Shown here one piece after another: positions 1-11,952 of a stretch of DNA of 64,000 bases (the first letter of the stretch is position 1; every line of letters starts with the position of its first letter). A program made the position numbers and the translations under genes. The notes under the pieces were generated by a model. The model had not been told where the DNA came from. It saw only the letters and a program-made list of their open reading frames with translations, and did no database searches. This DNA comes from Portunus trituberculatus (taxonomy: Eukaryota; Arthropoda; Malacostraca; Decapoda; Portunidae): the NCBI RefSeq assembly GCF_017591435.1, contig NC_059279.1, forward strand, positions 4,387,501-4,451,500. The letters run 5' to 3'.

Positions 1-1870
1 AGAAAATGACAAGATTATTGAGGTTCCCTGAATATACAGCTTTGCTATTCACCGTCTAAACCATACAAAAATATTTTCCATGCATTATTAGTCTTTGTGT
101 GTATTTTGAAATATTTAATTTCCTTTTCAATTTTACCCGAAATAACTACATGAATATTAACAGTATGTACCGAGACAAAATCAGCTGATTCATAATGTTG
201 CAACTTCTGAAATCATTTAAAAGAACTAAGTTCAAGCAGTTAAATTAAATACTGACTAAAAAATCAACCAATGGATATCAGTGCATAGACAGTTGGTGAA
301 AGCTGAAATTTTTGCAACTTTTCACAACCCAAGTATTGAGAACAGCACCCATTGACACTGTGACACACAAGCCTCATGTAACTAAGCTTATACCATCACC
401 CAACTGACAAAAAACCAAATCAACTTTGCCACTAATATATATTTCTCCAAGCGTGAAGGAATGATGGCTGGTTGGCAGTAGAAGGCATCACTCAAACAGA
501 CCTCCACTCTATCTGATAACACTGTCTTGCTACACTCACACACACACATACACACACACACATTGTGGGGGCAAAGATAATCTGGTGTTCCTATAGTGCT
601 AATGCTAACACTTCACACCCACAATACCTCCAGGGTAACAATAACAATAATACTGGTAACAACTTAAGCATAAACATTACAGTGTTAAGAGAAGCACCTA
701 AAGAAGCACATTGTCACATCTAGCTTGGCCATGTTCTAGATACTCTGTCACTTGAAATAATCTGGATATATATTTGTATGACTCTAGTAACATTGTTTTA
801 ATACACAAGTGGCCACCCTGATGTAGGATTGCAGTCCTGGTATGTAAGTATATATTAATATAATTTAGAACAGCAACAATAAAAGTAGGTAAACTTGCTG
901 GACGGGACCAAGGTAGTTCATGCAGATTTTGCCGATACGTTTCTACAGTCAATCCAGGTAACATCTTCAGGATTAGTGTTCATAATTATGTCTACAAGCA
1001 AATAAACCTCCAAAACATGAAAACAATCAGAAATCCCCTTCATCTATGGGGATCTTAATCACAACAACACTTCCCATAAATGAAGCAGGACATTTTAGCA
1101 GCTTTTCTATTACTTCAAACATCCAAACACCTGTGCTCTAGTTCTGCCAGTAGTGAAGTTCCTGTCCTACAATAATTATTTACCTTATGTAAGATACAGA
1201 AAACATGCTCTATTTCTAATATACATGAAATATGCTACTTTCTTTTTCCATACAAACTGGGAAGTAGTAAGTAGTTGCTTTCATTAAATATTTTACATCA
1301 ATGGAAAAAGATGACAGTCATGTTTTTACTTCATTCAAGTGAATTTGTGCCAAGAGGCTGACAGATAAAAAGAATGATAACAGAAAGGCTGCACAACAGT
1401 CATTTCATTCACATCCAATAGAATAGTTTATGTAATCAATATAATCATGATCAACTAAGGCACAGTACTCAGCTAGCAACTCCAGCACCATACAGTATAC
1501 TTTCTTCCTCACATGCTTTACAATATGCACCTTTTAATCAAGCAAACATTCTGGATAGTAATAACATTAGATGAGACTCTTGCCTTAATAAATAGCTTGT
1601 CACCATAACAAAATTTAGAAAAGATACCTTCCTTACATGATATTTTGTCAGGAATTTGAGCAAAGGCACCAAATAGGTATTGAAGGCATTTCTATTCCTT
1701 ATCAAAGTTGAATCAGAGTAAACAATTTATATAAATGTGATACAGACTGACTCTTTCACAAGATAGCATTTATATCATTGTGTCAAATAGAAATCAAAGC
1801 AAAGAATCATTAACTTTGATATCAGAAGACCGTGACACATAAATCGGTATCAGATGCAGCAGGAGTGTAT
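1..1870 (-). other. Presumed SMCO4 3' UTR and downstream sequence
   Basis: This stretch lies directly downstream of the SMCO4 stop codon on the minus strand. It is AT-rich, has no open frame resembling a protein, and carries a short CA tract near 535-562. It is probably 3' UTR followed by intergenic DNA, but I could not fix a polyadenylation site. Confidence 0.35.
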
Positions 1871-2064
1871 TTACAAATCCAGATCCAGGTCCTTTGGTCT
1901 AGTCTTGAAGTACACCAGGAGGGCAATCAGGATAAAGATTCCCCCCAGGACAGGCAGAGCAACAGTGAATGCCTTCTCCTTGTTGGCCAAAAAGTCTTTC
2001 TTCCTCTCTTTTCTCTCCTTGGCAGTCTCTTTCACCTTTCCCTTCAGCTGACGCATCTTGGCTC
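1871..2064 (-). CDS. SMCO4: SMCO4, single-pass membrane and coiled-coil domain protein 4 (single coding exon)
   Basis: The minus-strand frame from ATG at 2056 to TAA at 1871 encodes 61 residues. It opens MRQLKGK, then a lysine/glutamate-rich helix (about residues 8-30), one hydrophobic membrane segment (about 31-50, VALPVLGGIFILIALLVYF), and a charged end (KTRPKDLDLDL). Order, length and the start MRQLKGK match the SMCO4 family of animals, about 59 residues in vertebrates as I recall. The family is a small single-pass membrane protein of poorly known function. The exon begins at 2064 after a good acceptor (tttcag), eight bases before the ATG, so a non-coding 5' exon must lie upstream. STAT follows in the same orientation further upstream. 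Nothing appears broken. Identification is by sequence memory, not by a search. Confidence 0.9.
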
Positions 2065-2678
2065 CTGAAAGACAAGGCGACTGTTACATCATTGCTGGGT
2101 TTTCTAGTTTTTACCCTCTATTGATACATTTTAGTTTTTTATGTTATGGCTAATTCTACTCATCTCTAATCTGGCTATTAAGTGAGCCTTTTTTTATCAT
2201 TTTTTATTGTCTTCTTACATAAAAAAGAAGAGGAAAGTTAGCCAAGGGCAACAAAAAATTTTAAAAAAGGCACTTATTTGCCAGTCCCCTTGCAAGTCAC
2301 TGTGAGGCTGCGATGACCTGGCTACCCAAAATCACAGACGACTCCTGGAAGAAGCCGATTCAAGACTCCACCTGTGAATAGCATGTTTTAGATCTTATGG
2401 TCATGTGGTAAAAACTGTGATCGAGGCCACCTATTTTTTTTTTTTTTTTTTTCGGTACAATCAAACCACTGTTCATCTTTCCATACATCTAACTTTATTG
2501 AAGACTCACGAACTGCCCCTCATAACACGAGATACCATGAGAAACTACAACAATACACCACTGCAAGCTGGAAATAAGCCACGTCTGAGCTTCAAATATA
2601 AGCCAAACTGAGAAGAGAATCATCAAATCGAAACATGTCAAAAAAAATACGAGAAAAACACACACAGTCATATATTAC
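2065..2678 (-). other. Probable SMCO4 intron
   Basis: This is the sequence between the SMCO4 coding-exon acceptor (2065-2067) and a candidate donor at 2677-2678. It contains a poly-T run near 2432-2451 and no coding signal on either strand. It is an intron only if the nearby candidate 5' exon is the one used. Confidence 0.3.
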
Positions 2679-2880
2679 CTTTTCAAAGAGGCTTAAACGT
2701 GAACACAGGTGAGCCACAGGAGGAATAGAAAGCAGGACAAGGGGAGATAAGGAAAGGAATGCTGGAGGGGGCAAATTATCAGTGGATTTGTGTGAATGAG
2801 GTGACACTCGGCGACACACACACTGACAGACGTGGCCGTGTTTGTGTTTACGTGGACCCTGCAGTCTTGCTCTTGACACG
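2679..2880 (-). promoter_or_regulatory. Candidate SMCO4 5' UTR exon and promoter region
   Basis: On the minus strand the bases before 2679 end in GAAAAG followed by GTAATA, a fair splice donor. The next 200 bases upstream are more GC- and CpG-rich than the surroundings. This would give a short first intron of about 0.6 kb. A second candidate first exon ends at 11953. The sequence alone does not decide between them. Confidence 0.3.
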
Positions 2881-3031
2881 ACTCTCACTTTTTTTGCAAC
2901 GGGGTGATGTTTCGGGGTTTTTTTCCCTATCCATGTGTTTGCTGGTCTTTTTTCGTTGTATTTTTGTCTTTGTAATTTATCTATTATTTTTTGCTTCTTT
3001 TTTTTTTATCTGGATTGATAGTCATTGTTTT

Positions 3032-3073
<42 letters not shown>

Positions 3074-3250
3074 AACAACAGCAACAACAACAACAACAAC
3101 AACAACTACTACTACTACTATTACTACTACTACCTATTAGCTACCTTCTATATGTACTACTACTACTGCATACTACTATTACCTTAACTACTACTATATG
3201 TACTACTGCTACTAGGTACTACTACTACTACTATTACTACTATTACTAGT
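3032..3250. repeat. Compound CTA/CAA trinucleotide repeat
   Basis: CTA/ACT triplets run from 3032, switch to CAA near 3074-3105, return to ACT, and continue interrupted to about 3250. Open frames here (Tyr, Leu or Gln runs) are repeat translations, not genes. Confidence 0.9.
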
Positions 3251-3259
3251 ATTACTACT

Positions 3260-3659
3260 ATCTTGATTGTTAGTGTAGTTGTAGTAGTCATTAGGAAGCT
3301 TTAAAATAAGAAAACAATTTTATGGATAAGAACTGTGGCTGGAAATAGGCAGATGGTACGCCTGGTGACCTATTAAAGTTTTTGTTATGTTCTTATGTTT
3401 ATATGTTCTTATTATCGATGATTTGTTTGAGACTTTGCTTGTTTATGTAGGACCAGAACGAGAAGTTAATGACCTTTAAACATTACCCAAAACAGAGGAG
3501 TTCGGAGCATCAGTGTGAACGAGACTGAGTGAGAAAGCGAGGCAATCTCGGAAACCAAGCAGAGACATTCGCTCTCAATCAGCCAAGGACCAACGGAGGT
3601 GCTGGAAGGAAACCGTGAAGTGTTACCAAGAACCGGTCACGGACATCGCTCTTAGCCAG
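3260..3659 (+). other. Gene-less stretch with a possible plus-strand 5' exon
   Basis: No coding frame is convincing. The purine-rich stretch from about 3480 ends at 3659 in AGCCAG followed by GTAAGG, a strong plus-strand splice donor. It could be a non-coding first exon of a transcript divergent from SMCO4, but no downstream coding exon was found. Confidence 0.2.
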
Positions 3660-5660
3660 GTAAGGGTCAGTGAAAGTGTTCTAGGGCCGTGGCGAGAAGG
3701 CAGAGCGAAAAACCAAGTCCTTGTCTTCCATATTTGTAGCCAAGGATCATTAGGGATATAAGGATGTGACGAGGAAACGGAGAGGTAAGTTAAGTCTTCT
3801 TTCTCTATGCTAGTGGACAGCTAAGAACCGGTGGTAACCGAGTAACCACCAAGTTACAATACATTTTATACGTTCTAGATTTAATGATAGTAAGGGTGTG
3901 TTTGGAAAAATGTTAGCTTTCAGTGTGTCGGTGTTTGGTTTAATGTCTGATTTCAGGTCAGTGTCTTGAGTGGTCTTTTCCTGCAGGATGTGTGGGTGTG
4001 GCTGCCTTTATTGGTGTTGACGAGCGGTTGGTGTGGTGATGCTTCCCTAACTCGTGTGCAGTTTGATGACTGTTACGATTTGGGTAATTTAGACGTGTAA
4101 GAAGTCACAAGGTAACGAGTGGTACTTTTACGAGGTAATTCTGCGCATGAGGGTATAGTTTGCCTACCGTATTGTTTAATGTTTACCGAATAGTCTAATT
4201 GTTGAGCATTATTCCGATTGTAAAAGTATACTCTAATGAATTGGCATGGGTGATTAGTCAAGTATATACATTTTTTCAGATTGTTCGTATTCTGGGTTTC
4301 CTGTATTGAGCGGAGTGTATAGTCTGGGTTTCATCTAAAGAGGGCGAAGTGGAGCATCTGAGGAACACCGCAGCTTCAGGATAACGAGGATACGAGGTAA
4401 GAATAAACTCTCATTTAATGACGGACCTCCACTATTTTCAAATAATTTTTTAAGTTCAATGGTATATAGTGTTAATGAATAACAAATATAAATGTCTTGA
4501 TAAACCGGCTGATCATAATGGCCTTTGAAAATAATCCTGGTGGAAGAGAAGTTTCTAATTAAAGGCCTTAATTGGTGCTTGCTTTAGAGGTAATTTTTAC
4601 GAAATGATAGTTCAGAGTAAGGATTTTATTGCTGCTTGCTTCAGAGGTAGTTTTTGTTATTTTGATAAATGGTGGGGTTCCTGATGGTGGTGTTCCAAGT
4701 TCTCGAACAAGGGTGTGAGGGTGTTCAATTATCCCCATAGATCTATTTTAACGTCTTTTTTCTCAAATCACAGATTGAGACTTCTGTTTCTGTCGATCTC
4801 CGTCCGTGGACCAGCGTTCTGGCATCGCTGCAGTCATCCCTTCTCGTCTTCTGTAACCACTGGCTCTCCATTCCCTAGCGTGGATGGGTTACTTTTTGAA
4901 CCAAGCCTCGTGGGCTAGCCGTGGTGCTGGTTAATGAGCTAATTGTTCCTCAAGAGTTCGAGAGACTCTCCCAATATTAAAGTTTTTGGGTTTTTTTTTT
5001 TATTTATTTTTTTTTTCCAGTGGTGACTCGGTGCTGTTTCTCGGGTGACCCTTCGAGGTATCAATAAAAACGCAATTTGAATAAAACGCAAACTATAGGT
5101 GGATCAGTTATACCATTTCCTTGTGCATAAAATAATGGATCATCCGTAGCCTTTAATATTAGAGGCACAGTGAGGGCATGCATGATAATACTGAATGAAA
5201 CAGGTATATAGGTTTTGTTTAATTTTTTTTTATTTATTTATACCATGTGGGCTTTTTACGGAAATTTCTGGGCTAAAGGGGGTACTTTATTGGGTACCTC
5301 CTATCCTTGTACAAAGTCTGAAATACCCCCCTGGGGGCCCCATGAGCAACTGCAGCCAAACCTCTAAATAAAATACCCCTTCCCATTAGTACCCCTTCTC
5401 AGTAGAGCAACGCAGCCCAATGTAATTATAACAAGTTTTACTACGACGCCATTATACTACTACGCCATTACAACGCACACCCAGTCTACAAACCTTTCTT
5501 AATATATATACTATGCACGCCTAGCCTACTAGCATCATATTCTTTCGTACGCCTAGCTTACTAGCATCATAAAAGAATGAGATATCCTCCAATTATTCTT
5601 TCATTTTTGTTGGTCTTCCGTCCAGTCACGGTCGTCGTCGCGCGCGCCTTTTACTACTAG
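3660..5660. other. Gene-less stretch with two further donor-like sites
   Basis: Two more good plus-strand donor sequences occur, GAGAG|GTAAGT at 3784/3785 and ACGAG|GTAAGA at 4396/4397. A short degenerate duplication (TGCTTGCTT..AGAGGTA) sits at about 4570-4660. Short direct repeats of ACGCCTAGC..ACTAGCATCATA occur near 5517-5575. I see no protein-coding gene. Confidence 0.3.
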
Positions 5661-5684
5661 CCCACAATAAATATTTTCAACCTA

Positions 5685-5753
5685 TCCTTTGCGTCGTCGT
5701 CCTCGGCCTGTAAAAGGTCCTCCTTTGCGTCGTCGTCCTCGGCCTGTAAAAGG
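5685..5753. repeat. 36-bp tandem duplication, CpG-rich
   Basis: The block beginning TCCTTTGCGTCGTCGTCC and ending CTGTAAAAGG appears at 5685 and again at 5721, essentially identical. It lies just downstream of a CG-dinucleotide run at about 5632-5648. Confidence 0.85.
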
Positions 5754-6417
5754 GTGGGGGAGAAAAGAGCAATTGATACCAGGAGCACACGTCTCTCAGC
5801 ATCTAACCTTACAACCTATGCTGCAGCATACATAATCAATGCTGGTTTATTTTTCAGCATTCATTTAAATAAAAAAAAGTTTTCTAACTATCCTTTCGGA
5901 CACGTTGAGAACCCTCCATTTCCTCCTAACAAATCCCTTCTATATGCCTTTCTCCCATCTGCCACTGAAATGCACTTGGGATTACCATGATTCCCACCAC
6001 AATTGCCTTTTTTAGTCCGTCACACACATACGCCAATCCACAACTACCATAGGCTCCTCAATGCCAGGAAAGGGTGTTTTCAACAATACATGTACTACGT
6101 GCTGAACTTGCCCTCCATTCCTGACTACCATGCATGGTTGTCACTCATCCAGTATCCTTTATTTTCTTCCTAACCTCAACCGTTCTCTCTACTATAGGTT
6201 TTCCCTTCGGCTTCCCAACCCGACGCACATCTCCCCCTCCCCCGCCAAAAAAAAAAAAAAAAAAACCACCACCGCCACCAGTGTTTCCACCTTCGAACAA
6301 AAAAGAAAATTGTTAGACGGAAATTTTCAAGAAAGATTTAAATTTAGAGAAATCTAAGGAAATCTTGCTAATTTTTGTCAAGGTTTTTTTTTTAAGGAAA
6401 GTGAGTGTGTGTGTGTA

Positions 6418-6627
6418 TTTCACTGTTTGATCTGCTGCAGTCTCTGACGATACAGCCAGACGTTACCCTACGGAACGAGCTCAGAGCTCATTGTTTCCGA
6501 TCTTCGGTTAGGCCTGAGACCAGCCACACACCGGGACAACAAGGTCACAACTCCTCGATTTACATCCCGTACCTACTCACTGCTAGGTGAACAGGGGCTA
6601 CACGTGAAAGGAGACACACCCAAATAT
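6418..6627 (-). mobile_element. SINE family B, head-less copy
   Basis: In reverse orientation this copy carries the family B tail (GTGAAA..GCTGCAG) and the common core with GAGCTCAGAGCTC and CCGATCTTCGG. It ends at CCCAAATAT, where full copies continue into the tRNA-like head. Here a TG/poly-T tract replaces the head, so RNA polymerase III boxes are missing and the copy cannot be transcribed from its own promoter. Confidence 0.85.
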
Positions 6628-6639
6628 GTGTGTGTGTGG

Positions 6640-6685
<46 letters not shown>

Positions 6686-6698
6686 TGTGTGTGTGTTT
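6627..6698. repeat. TG tract split by poly-T
   Basis: A TG run is interrupted by about 20 T residues (6653-6672) and then resumes. It occupies the position where the SINE head is expected. Confidence 0.9.
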
Positions 6699-6699
6699 A

Positions 6700-7430
6700 T
6701 TTAGAACCGACAAGAAACACGCAAAATAAAGCAATACCATCCAAACACCACAAAACACACCCAATTAACACCCACCCAAACCACTTACAACGCTCAAAAC
6801 TAACCCAAAACACACTCAAACAAAACACCATGCAACACTTTAAAACACCAATAAACAAACTTAAAATTCACTAAAACCACCCAGTATTAACCATGATCAT
6901 ATTACACACACACCTAAGTCACCTATACACTCACACCAAGACCACTTAAAATACTACTCCTAAAACACACTTAAAACACCATGCAACACCTCAAAATGCT
7001 GTCAAAACACACGACTCATTAGAAACACTAAACATACAACAAAACCACACCCAAACACACTCAAAAGACCCCTCACACGCACCCAAATACATCCCCCCCA
7101 AAAAAAACTCACACACCGAAACCCCCTTAAAAAAACTCAAAAAATTAACCGAAAACACATAAAACACCATACAACCTCTTAAATGCTCCTAAACACACTC
7201 AAAACACACCCAAATGTTCATTCAAACACACGTACACCACACTCAACATATGTAAAATATACATAAAAACACCTAACATTCTGAAAAAAAGCACAAAATG
7301 CAACCAAAACACACTTATAAAATCCGAAACACCCTGCAACACTACCAAACACACTTAAAACACCCCAATTATACCCTAAAAACACCAATATACATAACGA
7401 AGAACGGCAAGATTACAAGAGCGACTTATC
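6700..7430. repeat. Degenerate AC-rich, G-poor minisatellite
   Basis: About 700 bp consist of loosely repeated AAAACACACTTAAAACACC-like units with very little G on the plus strand. Unit boundaries drift and no period is perfect. No gene is visible. Confidence 0.65.
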
Positions 7431-7437
7431 TAAATAT

Positions 7438-7760
7438 TGCGGCCTTGCTCTTCCTCCTCTTCTGGTTCCCGTTCTCCTTTCTTCTTCGTCCTCCTCCTTT
7501 GTATCACCTTTTTTCCTTCTTCTTTCTTTTCCTTCCATGTACACGCCTGAACCTAGAAACACATCAAAACACTTAGAAAACACCACATATTGAGGAAATG
7601 AAGGAAGAGTTAAGGATTGTGGTTGCTCCTCTTCCTCTTCTCTTTTTCCTTCCTATCTCCTCATTCTTCTCTATTTTCCCTTTCTTCTTCTCTCTATTAC
7701 TACTATCTACACACCTAAACCTAGAAACACACGAAAACACGTTGAAATCAATAGATATTA
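7438..7760. repeat. Diverged 170-bp duplication with pyrimidine tracts
   Basis: Two units each consist of a C/T-rich tract of about 80-100 bp followed by ACACgCCTgAACCTAGAAACAC and AAAACAC. The matching landmark ACAC..CTAGAAAC falls at 7541 and 7711, a spacing of 170. Confidence 0.6.
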
Positions 7761-9078
7761 AGCAAAATATTGACGAACTGGGTGGTTGGAAGAGATACCA
7801 GCCAGGGGCTATGATGGCTGTGCCACCATCAGAAAGAGCGAGAACAGGGCTGATTCGGCTAATTTACGTAAATAGTTTTTAAACATGACTAATTGAAAAT
7901 TCGAAGTCACAGCCGAATGCCTGATATTTTAGGATTTGCTAAATCTTTTACCTAATATCCACAACCTCAAAAAATTTCCTGCCTAACTAGTTTTAAAGAA
8001 TTGTGTGAATTAACAATGGTAAAAGTATAAAAATATTCTCACTTATAAAGCTACTAAAACGTCCACCCGTTTTTACTTCATTATTCTTTCAAAAAATATT
8101 AGGCAATATAAACCCTCTTCTCAGGCATCCAACACTTAACTAGAACCAGAAGTGAATGAATGACAAAATATCTATGTAAAACAAAAGCATCAAAATCTAA
8201 ATTCTTTGAGAACTCTTTCAAAGTTCTGCCATTTTCACTAGGCGAATATTCTAACACATTTTACAGAGTCTCAGCTATGTTTTAAGGCATTCTAAAACGA
8301 GTTAGACTTTGAAACAGAAATGTAAAGAAATCAAATGAAAAATGCAAAATTTGTGTATAACACTAACTAAAACACCATTTTAAAGTCCACATATCTCACT
8401 CAATAGATTGATTTCACACTTAAAAGAGCATAGGCGTCTCTTTGGTACCAGAAAAACACAGTTACAGCTTGAAGTAAAAATTTTCCAAATGACAAATCGT
8501 AAATATGACCGTTGACCTGGTTCATACTTGCACCAAAGAACACCACTAAAGTCCACATATTTACCGAACACAATCACTGAAAACACTTCAAAGGCACCAA
8601 AATATTTATAGAAGCAATTAAAACATACTATGGAAGCGTACAGTATTATCGTTAGAAAACATATGAAAAAAAGTATTGAAACCTGCCTTGGGTCGGACCG
8701 GGAGCAGTAACATTAAAATCAGTGAAAGAGGCGCGGACTTTAAGCCACAGGGAATATTTGACCAAAGGATATGATATCTGGGGGAGAATTCCAACTGTTT
8801 TCCCTCTCATATGTAAAGGAAACATAAAAATAAGCGAATGGCCTTATAATACCTTAAACAAATGAACATGGAGAGTTGTGGTGAAGGCGCTTTGTTGATT
8901 TGGCTTGCACTGCTCATTCACTCGTCTTAATTTGCGCTTGGTGACACTATAAATCGTCGGGAATATGAAAATACTCCATTTGAATGTGTGTATGTATGTA
9001 TGTGTGTGTGTTTGGGTGTATAAAGGCATATTCTGGATGTGTTTCGGGGTGTTTGAGTGCGTTTACGAGTGTTTTTGG
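7761..9078. other. Gene-less stretch
   Basis: This is AT-rich sequence with no supported gene. A short repeat (AAAGTCCACATAT with neighbouring bases) occurs near 8382 and 8549. The last 100 bases before 9078 are GT-rich (GTGTTTCGGGGTGTTTGAG), resembling the opposite strand of the AC-rich repeat at 6.7-7.4 kb. Confidence 0.4.
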
Positions 9079-9964
9079 TAGAGATGTACCGATACCAAAG
9101 TTTTGGCCGATTCCGATATCGATAACAATACCACCTAATTGGGCCGATACCGATACTACTACCGATACCGATACCGATACTACTACTTACAGTGATTACT
9201 GCACTGGACACCAGGACGAGTTGGTGGACGGCGAGCGTTATCAGATGGGAGGCTTTGTTTTGGGGGATGCTGTAAGTCCTTCTGAGAACGTTTGTGAAAT
9301 AGGAGCAATTCTAGAAGCTTTTTGAAGCCATTTGCAAAGGTAAATTACTCAGTAATTGGAATGAATATCTTCTCAGTCTTCTGATTCTCGTCAGTTATTT
9401 TAAATTCTTACTTCTTACTCCTTTAGCGACCATTTGGTCTTGTGCATTTTCATTATTAATTTTATTGACGATATTTTGGCGATCAAAAATATTTTTAAAA
9501 TTATTAAAATTGTAAAACAGACACAAAATATTAGCAAAAGAAACTCATTTTGTTGTGTATGTTTCTCTTTAATTAAATCTGACATCCTTTGATATTAATT
9601 CATTAGACATTAGTAGACCAATTCAGAAAAATGAGCTTTCACCTAATCTTTTCAATTAAATAGAAAAAGTTTAGTTTATTCTAAATTTCTAGTGTATTGC
9701 TATGATCTTAAATAATTAATATGCAACAAATTATACACAATGCACATGATTACAAAACAGAATCGTTACTTTCTTAGTTATGGAATTTTTACATCCTTAG
9801 GTTAACACAAGTAACTCAAAAATTAAACTTGCATTAAAATTAATATACATATATAATTCGAGCTTCCACCTATTCCAGTATGATATCTTGGAAAAGGCTA
9901 CCACTAGCACTGTTAATTATAAATCAAATAAGAATATGCTGTTATTTACAATAATGCAAAATGC

Positions 9965-10052
<88 letters not shown>

Positions 10053-10498
10053 CATTTTGTTGGATTCTCAACATCTGAAGTTTGACATTCTTAGATTATA
10101 GTTCAAAAACCTAAGCTTTTCACCTGTGTGAACTTTGTGTGGGTGGAGGAGCAGCGTCTGACTGAGAGACAGTGAGAATGCGTGGTGACTCATGACCGAC
10201 CGTGTGACAGGATGCCGGAGTTCAGCCTATACGCGTTTCATACACGTCCAATATAGATAGGTTGTGGCTTATTACCACAGAAAACAGTATTCTATGACAT
10301 ACGGTAATCACTACGGAAACTTAATACGCCGTATTATATCAATTTGGTATCATCAATATCTTATACCTATCGAATATATCACTAAGTAGTAAATTCCTTT
10401 TAGGTATCGGAAGTATCGGCATAAAATAAGCCGATATCGATACGCAAAAAATGGGCCGATACCGCCGATTCCGATACCGATGCATCGGCACATCTCTA
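9079..10498. mobile_element. Non-autonomous hAT-like transposon (copy 1)
   Basis: The element starts TAGAGATGTACCGATA and ends in the inverted form (TATCGG..CGGCACATCTCTA), with many GATACCGATACC-like subterminal repeats at both ends. It is flanked on both sides by the identical octamer GTTTTTGG (9071-9078 and 10499-10506), the 8-bp target duplication expected for hAT elements. The 1.42-kb interior has no transposase frame and includes a TA microsatellite. A second, heavily interrupted copy lies at 39737-48575. Confidence 0.85.
9970..10050. repeat. TA microsatellite inside hAT copy 1
   Basis: About 80 bp of perfect TA dinucleotides. Confidence 0.97.
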
Positions 10499-10539
10499 GT
10501 TTTTGGTATATAAGAATGTGGGTTTGAGTATGTATGGGT

Positions 10540-10815
10540 ATTCACCTCGGTCGCCTGCTGGTCACCCAGCCAGTCTTTCCCATTACGGAGCGAGCTCAGA
10601 GCTCATAGACCGATCTTCGGGTAGGTCTGAGACCACAACACACTCCACACACCGGGAAAGCGAGGCCACAACCCTCGAGTTACATCCCGTACCTATTTAC
10701 TGCTAGGTGAACAGGGGCCACACATTAAGAGGCTTGCCCATTTGCCTCGCCTCTCCCGGGGCTCGAACCCGGCCCTCTCGATTGTGAGTCGAGCGTGCTA
10801 ACCACTACACTACAC

Positions 10816-10817
<2 letters not shown>
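10540..10817 (-). mobile_element. SINE family A (tRNA-Val-like head)
   Basis: In reverse orientation the head is at the right end (TAGTGTAGTGGTTAGCACGC, a box A-like segment), with a box B (GGTTCGAGCCCC) and CAC at the anticodon position in a CTCACAA loop. The common core (GAGCTCTGAGCTCG, CGAAGATCGG) follows, then the family A tail (GCTGGGTGACCAGCAGGCGACC). The head side abuts a TG tract. It starts 33 bp after the target duplication of hAT copy 1. Confidence 0.9.

Positions 10818-10849
<32 letters not shown>
10818..10849. repeat. TG microsatellite
   Basis: A short TG run directly abuts the SINE head. Confidence 0.9.
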
Positions 10850-10851
<2 letters not shown>

Positions 10852-11163
10852 GGTGTGTGGGAAGACTAAGCTAAACACCCCAACGCCACCACTACCACCA
10901 CCAGTCCACTATTACTGCCTCTTTAGCTCGTCTGTCATGACAGTGTCTATGACTCTATGGTATACATGTCTATGATAAATATCTATTAAATCTATTATTG
11001 AGATTCTATACTTATACAAATTTCACATATTGATTTACTGGTTATTGCGACATCTTTCTTTTCGTTATTGTGTCCACATATGGTTATTTGTCAAAGCGGT
11101 AAATATCAAATTGTTTCTATTTTGACAGCTAATGTTTGCAACTCCCACGGGAAAAAAAGAAAA

Positions 11164-11167
<4 letters not shown>
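10850..11167. other. Gene-less stretch
   Basis: No coding frame, RNA gene or repeat recognised. Confidence 0.4.

Positions 11168-11258
<91 letters not shown>
11168..11258. repeat. TA microsatellite
   Basis: About 90 bp of TA dinucleotides. Confidence 0.97.
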
Positions 11259-11262
<4 letters not shown>

Positions 11263-11324
11263 ATATTTCTTTATTTTCTTTCTATCGTCTCTATAATTCA
11301 TATGCGAGTGTTTTAGAGCATACA

Positions 11325-11425
11325 CTGAGTTGAATGCACGAGTTGGCCACAGTATTTTCAACCTTTCATGACTTTCTTTTACACTCCTGAACTCCCTACC
11401 CGTTTCTGTATTTCCTTTGGAATTT
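11325..11425 (+). mobile_element. Short LINE 3' fragment
   Basis: The line GAACTCCCTACC.GTTTCTGTATTTCC and the bases before it match the better preserved LINE 3' end at about 58965-59053. In translation this includes NSLPVSVFP, typical of the C-terminus of non-LTR reverse transcriptases. Only about 100 bp is recognisable. Confidence 0.5.
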
Positions 11426-11952
11426 TATTGAAGCAAGCCAGTCATCCGTTTATACATTAGGAAAATATGATAATGATAATAATAACAAGACGATTCCTTC
11501 CTTTGTTTTACCAGTTATGTTGATCCGTCGTGCAGAACTCATTTCATCTGAACACACAAGAACATAACATCTCATAATAAGCAAAATCATACACACACGC
11601 ACACACACACTTAACAGGAAAAACACACGGCTACGCAAGAGTGTCTTGTTTAGAGTTAGCCAGACACGTCCCTGCCACCACCTAGCCACGGAGACTGACA
11701 TTCACCGCCGCCCACCACCACTGGTCCACCAGTGTTCCGTCCCTAGCCCCTGCTACCACCCAGCATCTCACCATCCCCACCCAACATCCCTTCGCTAGCC
11801 ACTACGCCGCTAATCACACACCTCACGGGTCACCTTGCACTGCACCGCTACGTCCAGTACTGAACAGCGCCACACACTCTAGTCACGCTAATCAACAATC
11901 CCTGTCTGATCTACTCAAACTTTAACAGTCTTCATCCTTACACGTTACTTAC
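11426..11952. other. Gene-less stretch, partly CACC-rich
   Basis: A CACC-rich stretch (about 11690-11850) lies on the intron side of the candidate exon that ends at 11953. No open frame is convincing. Confidence 0.3.
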
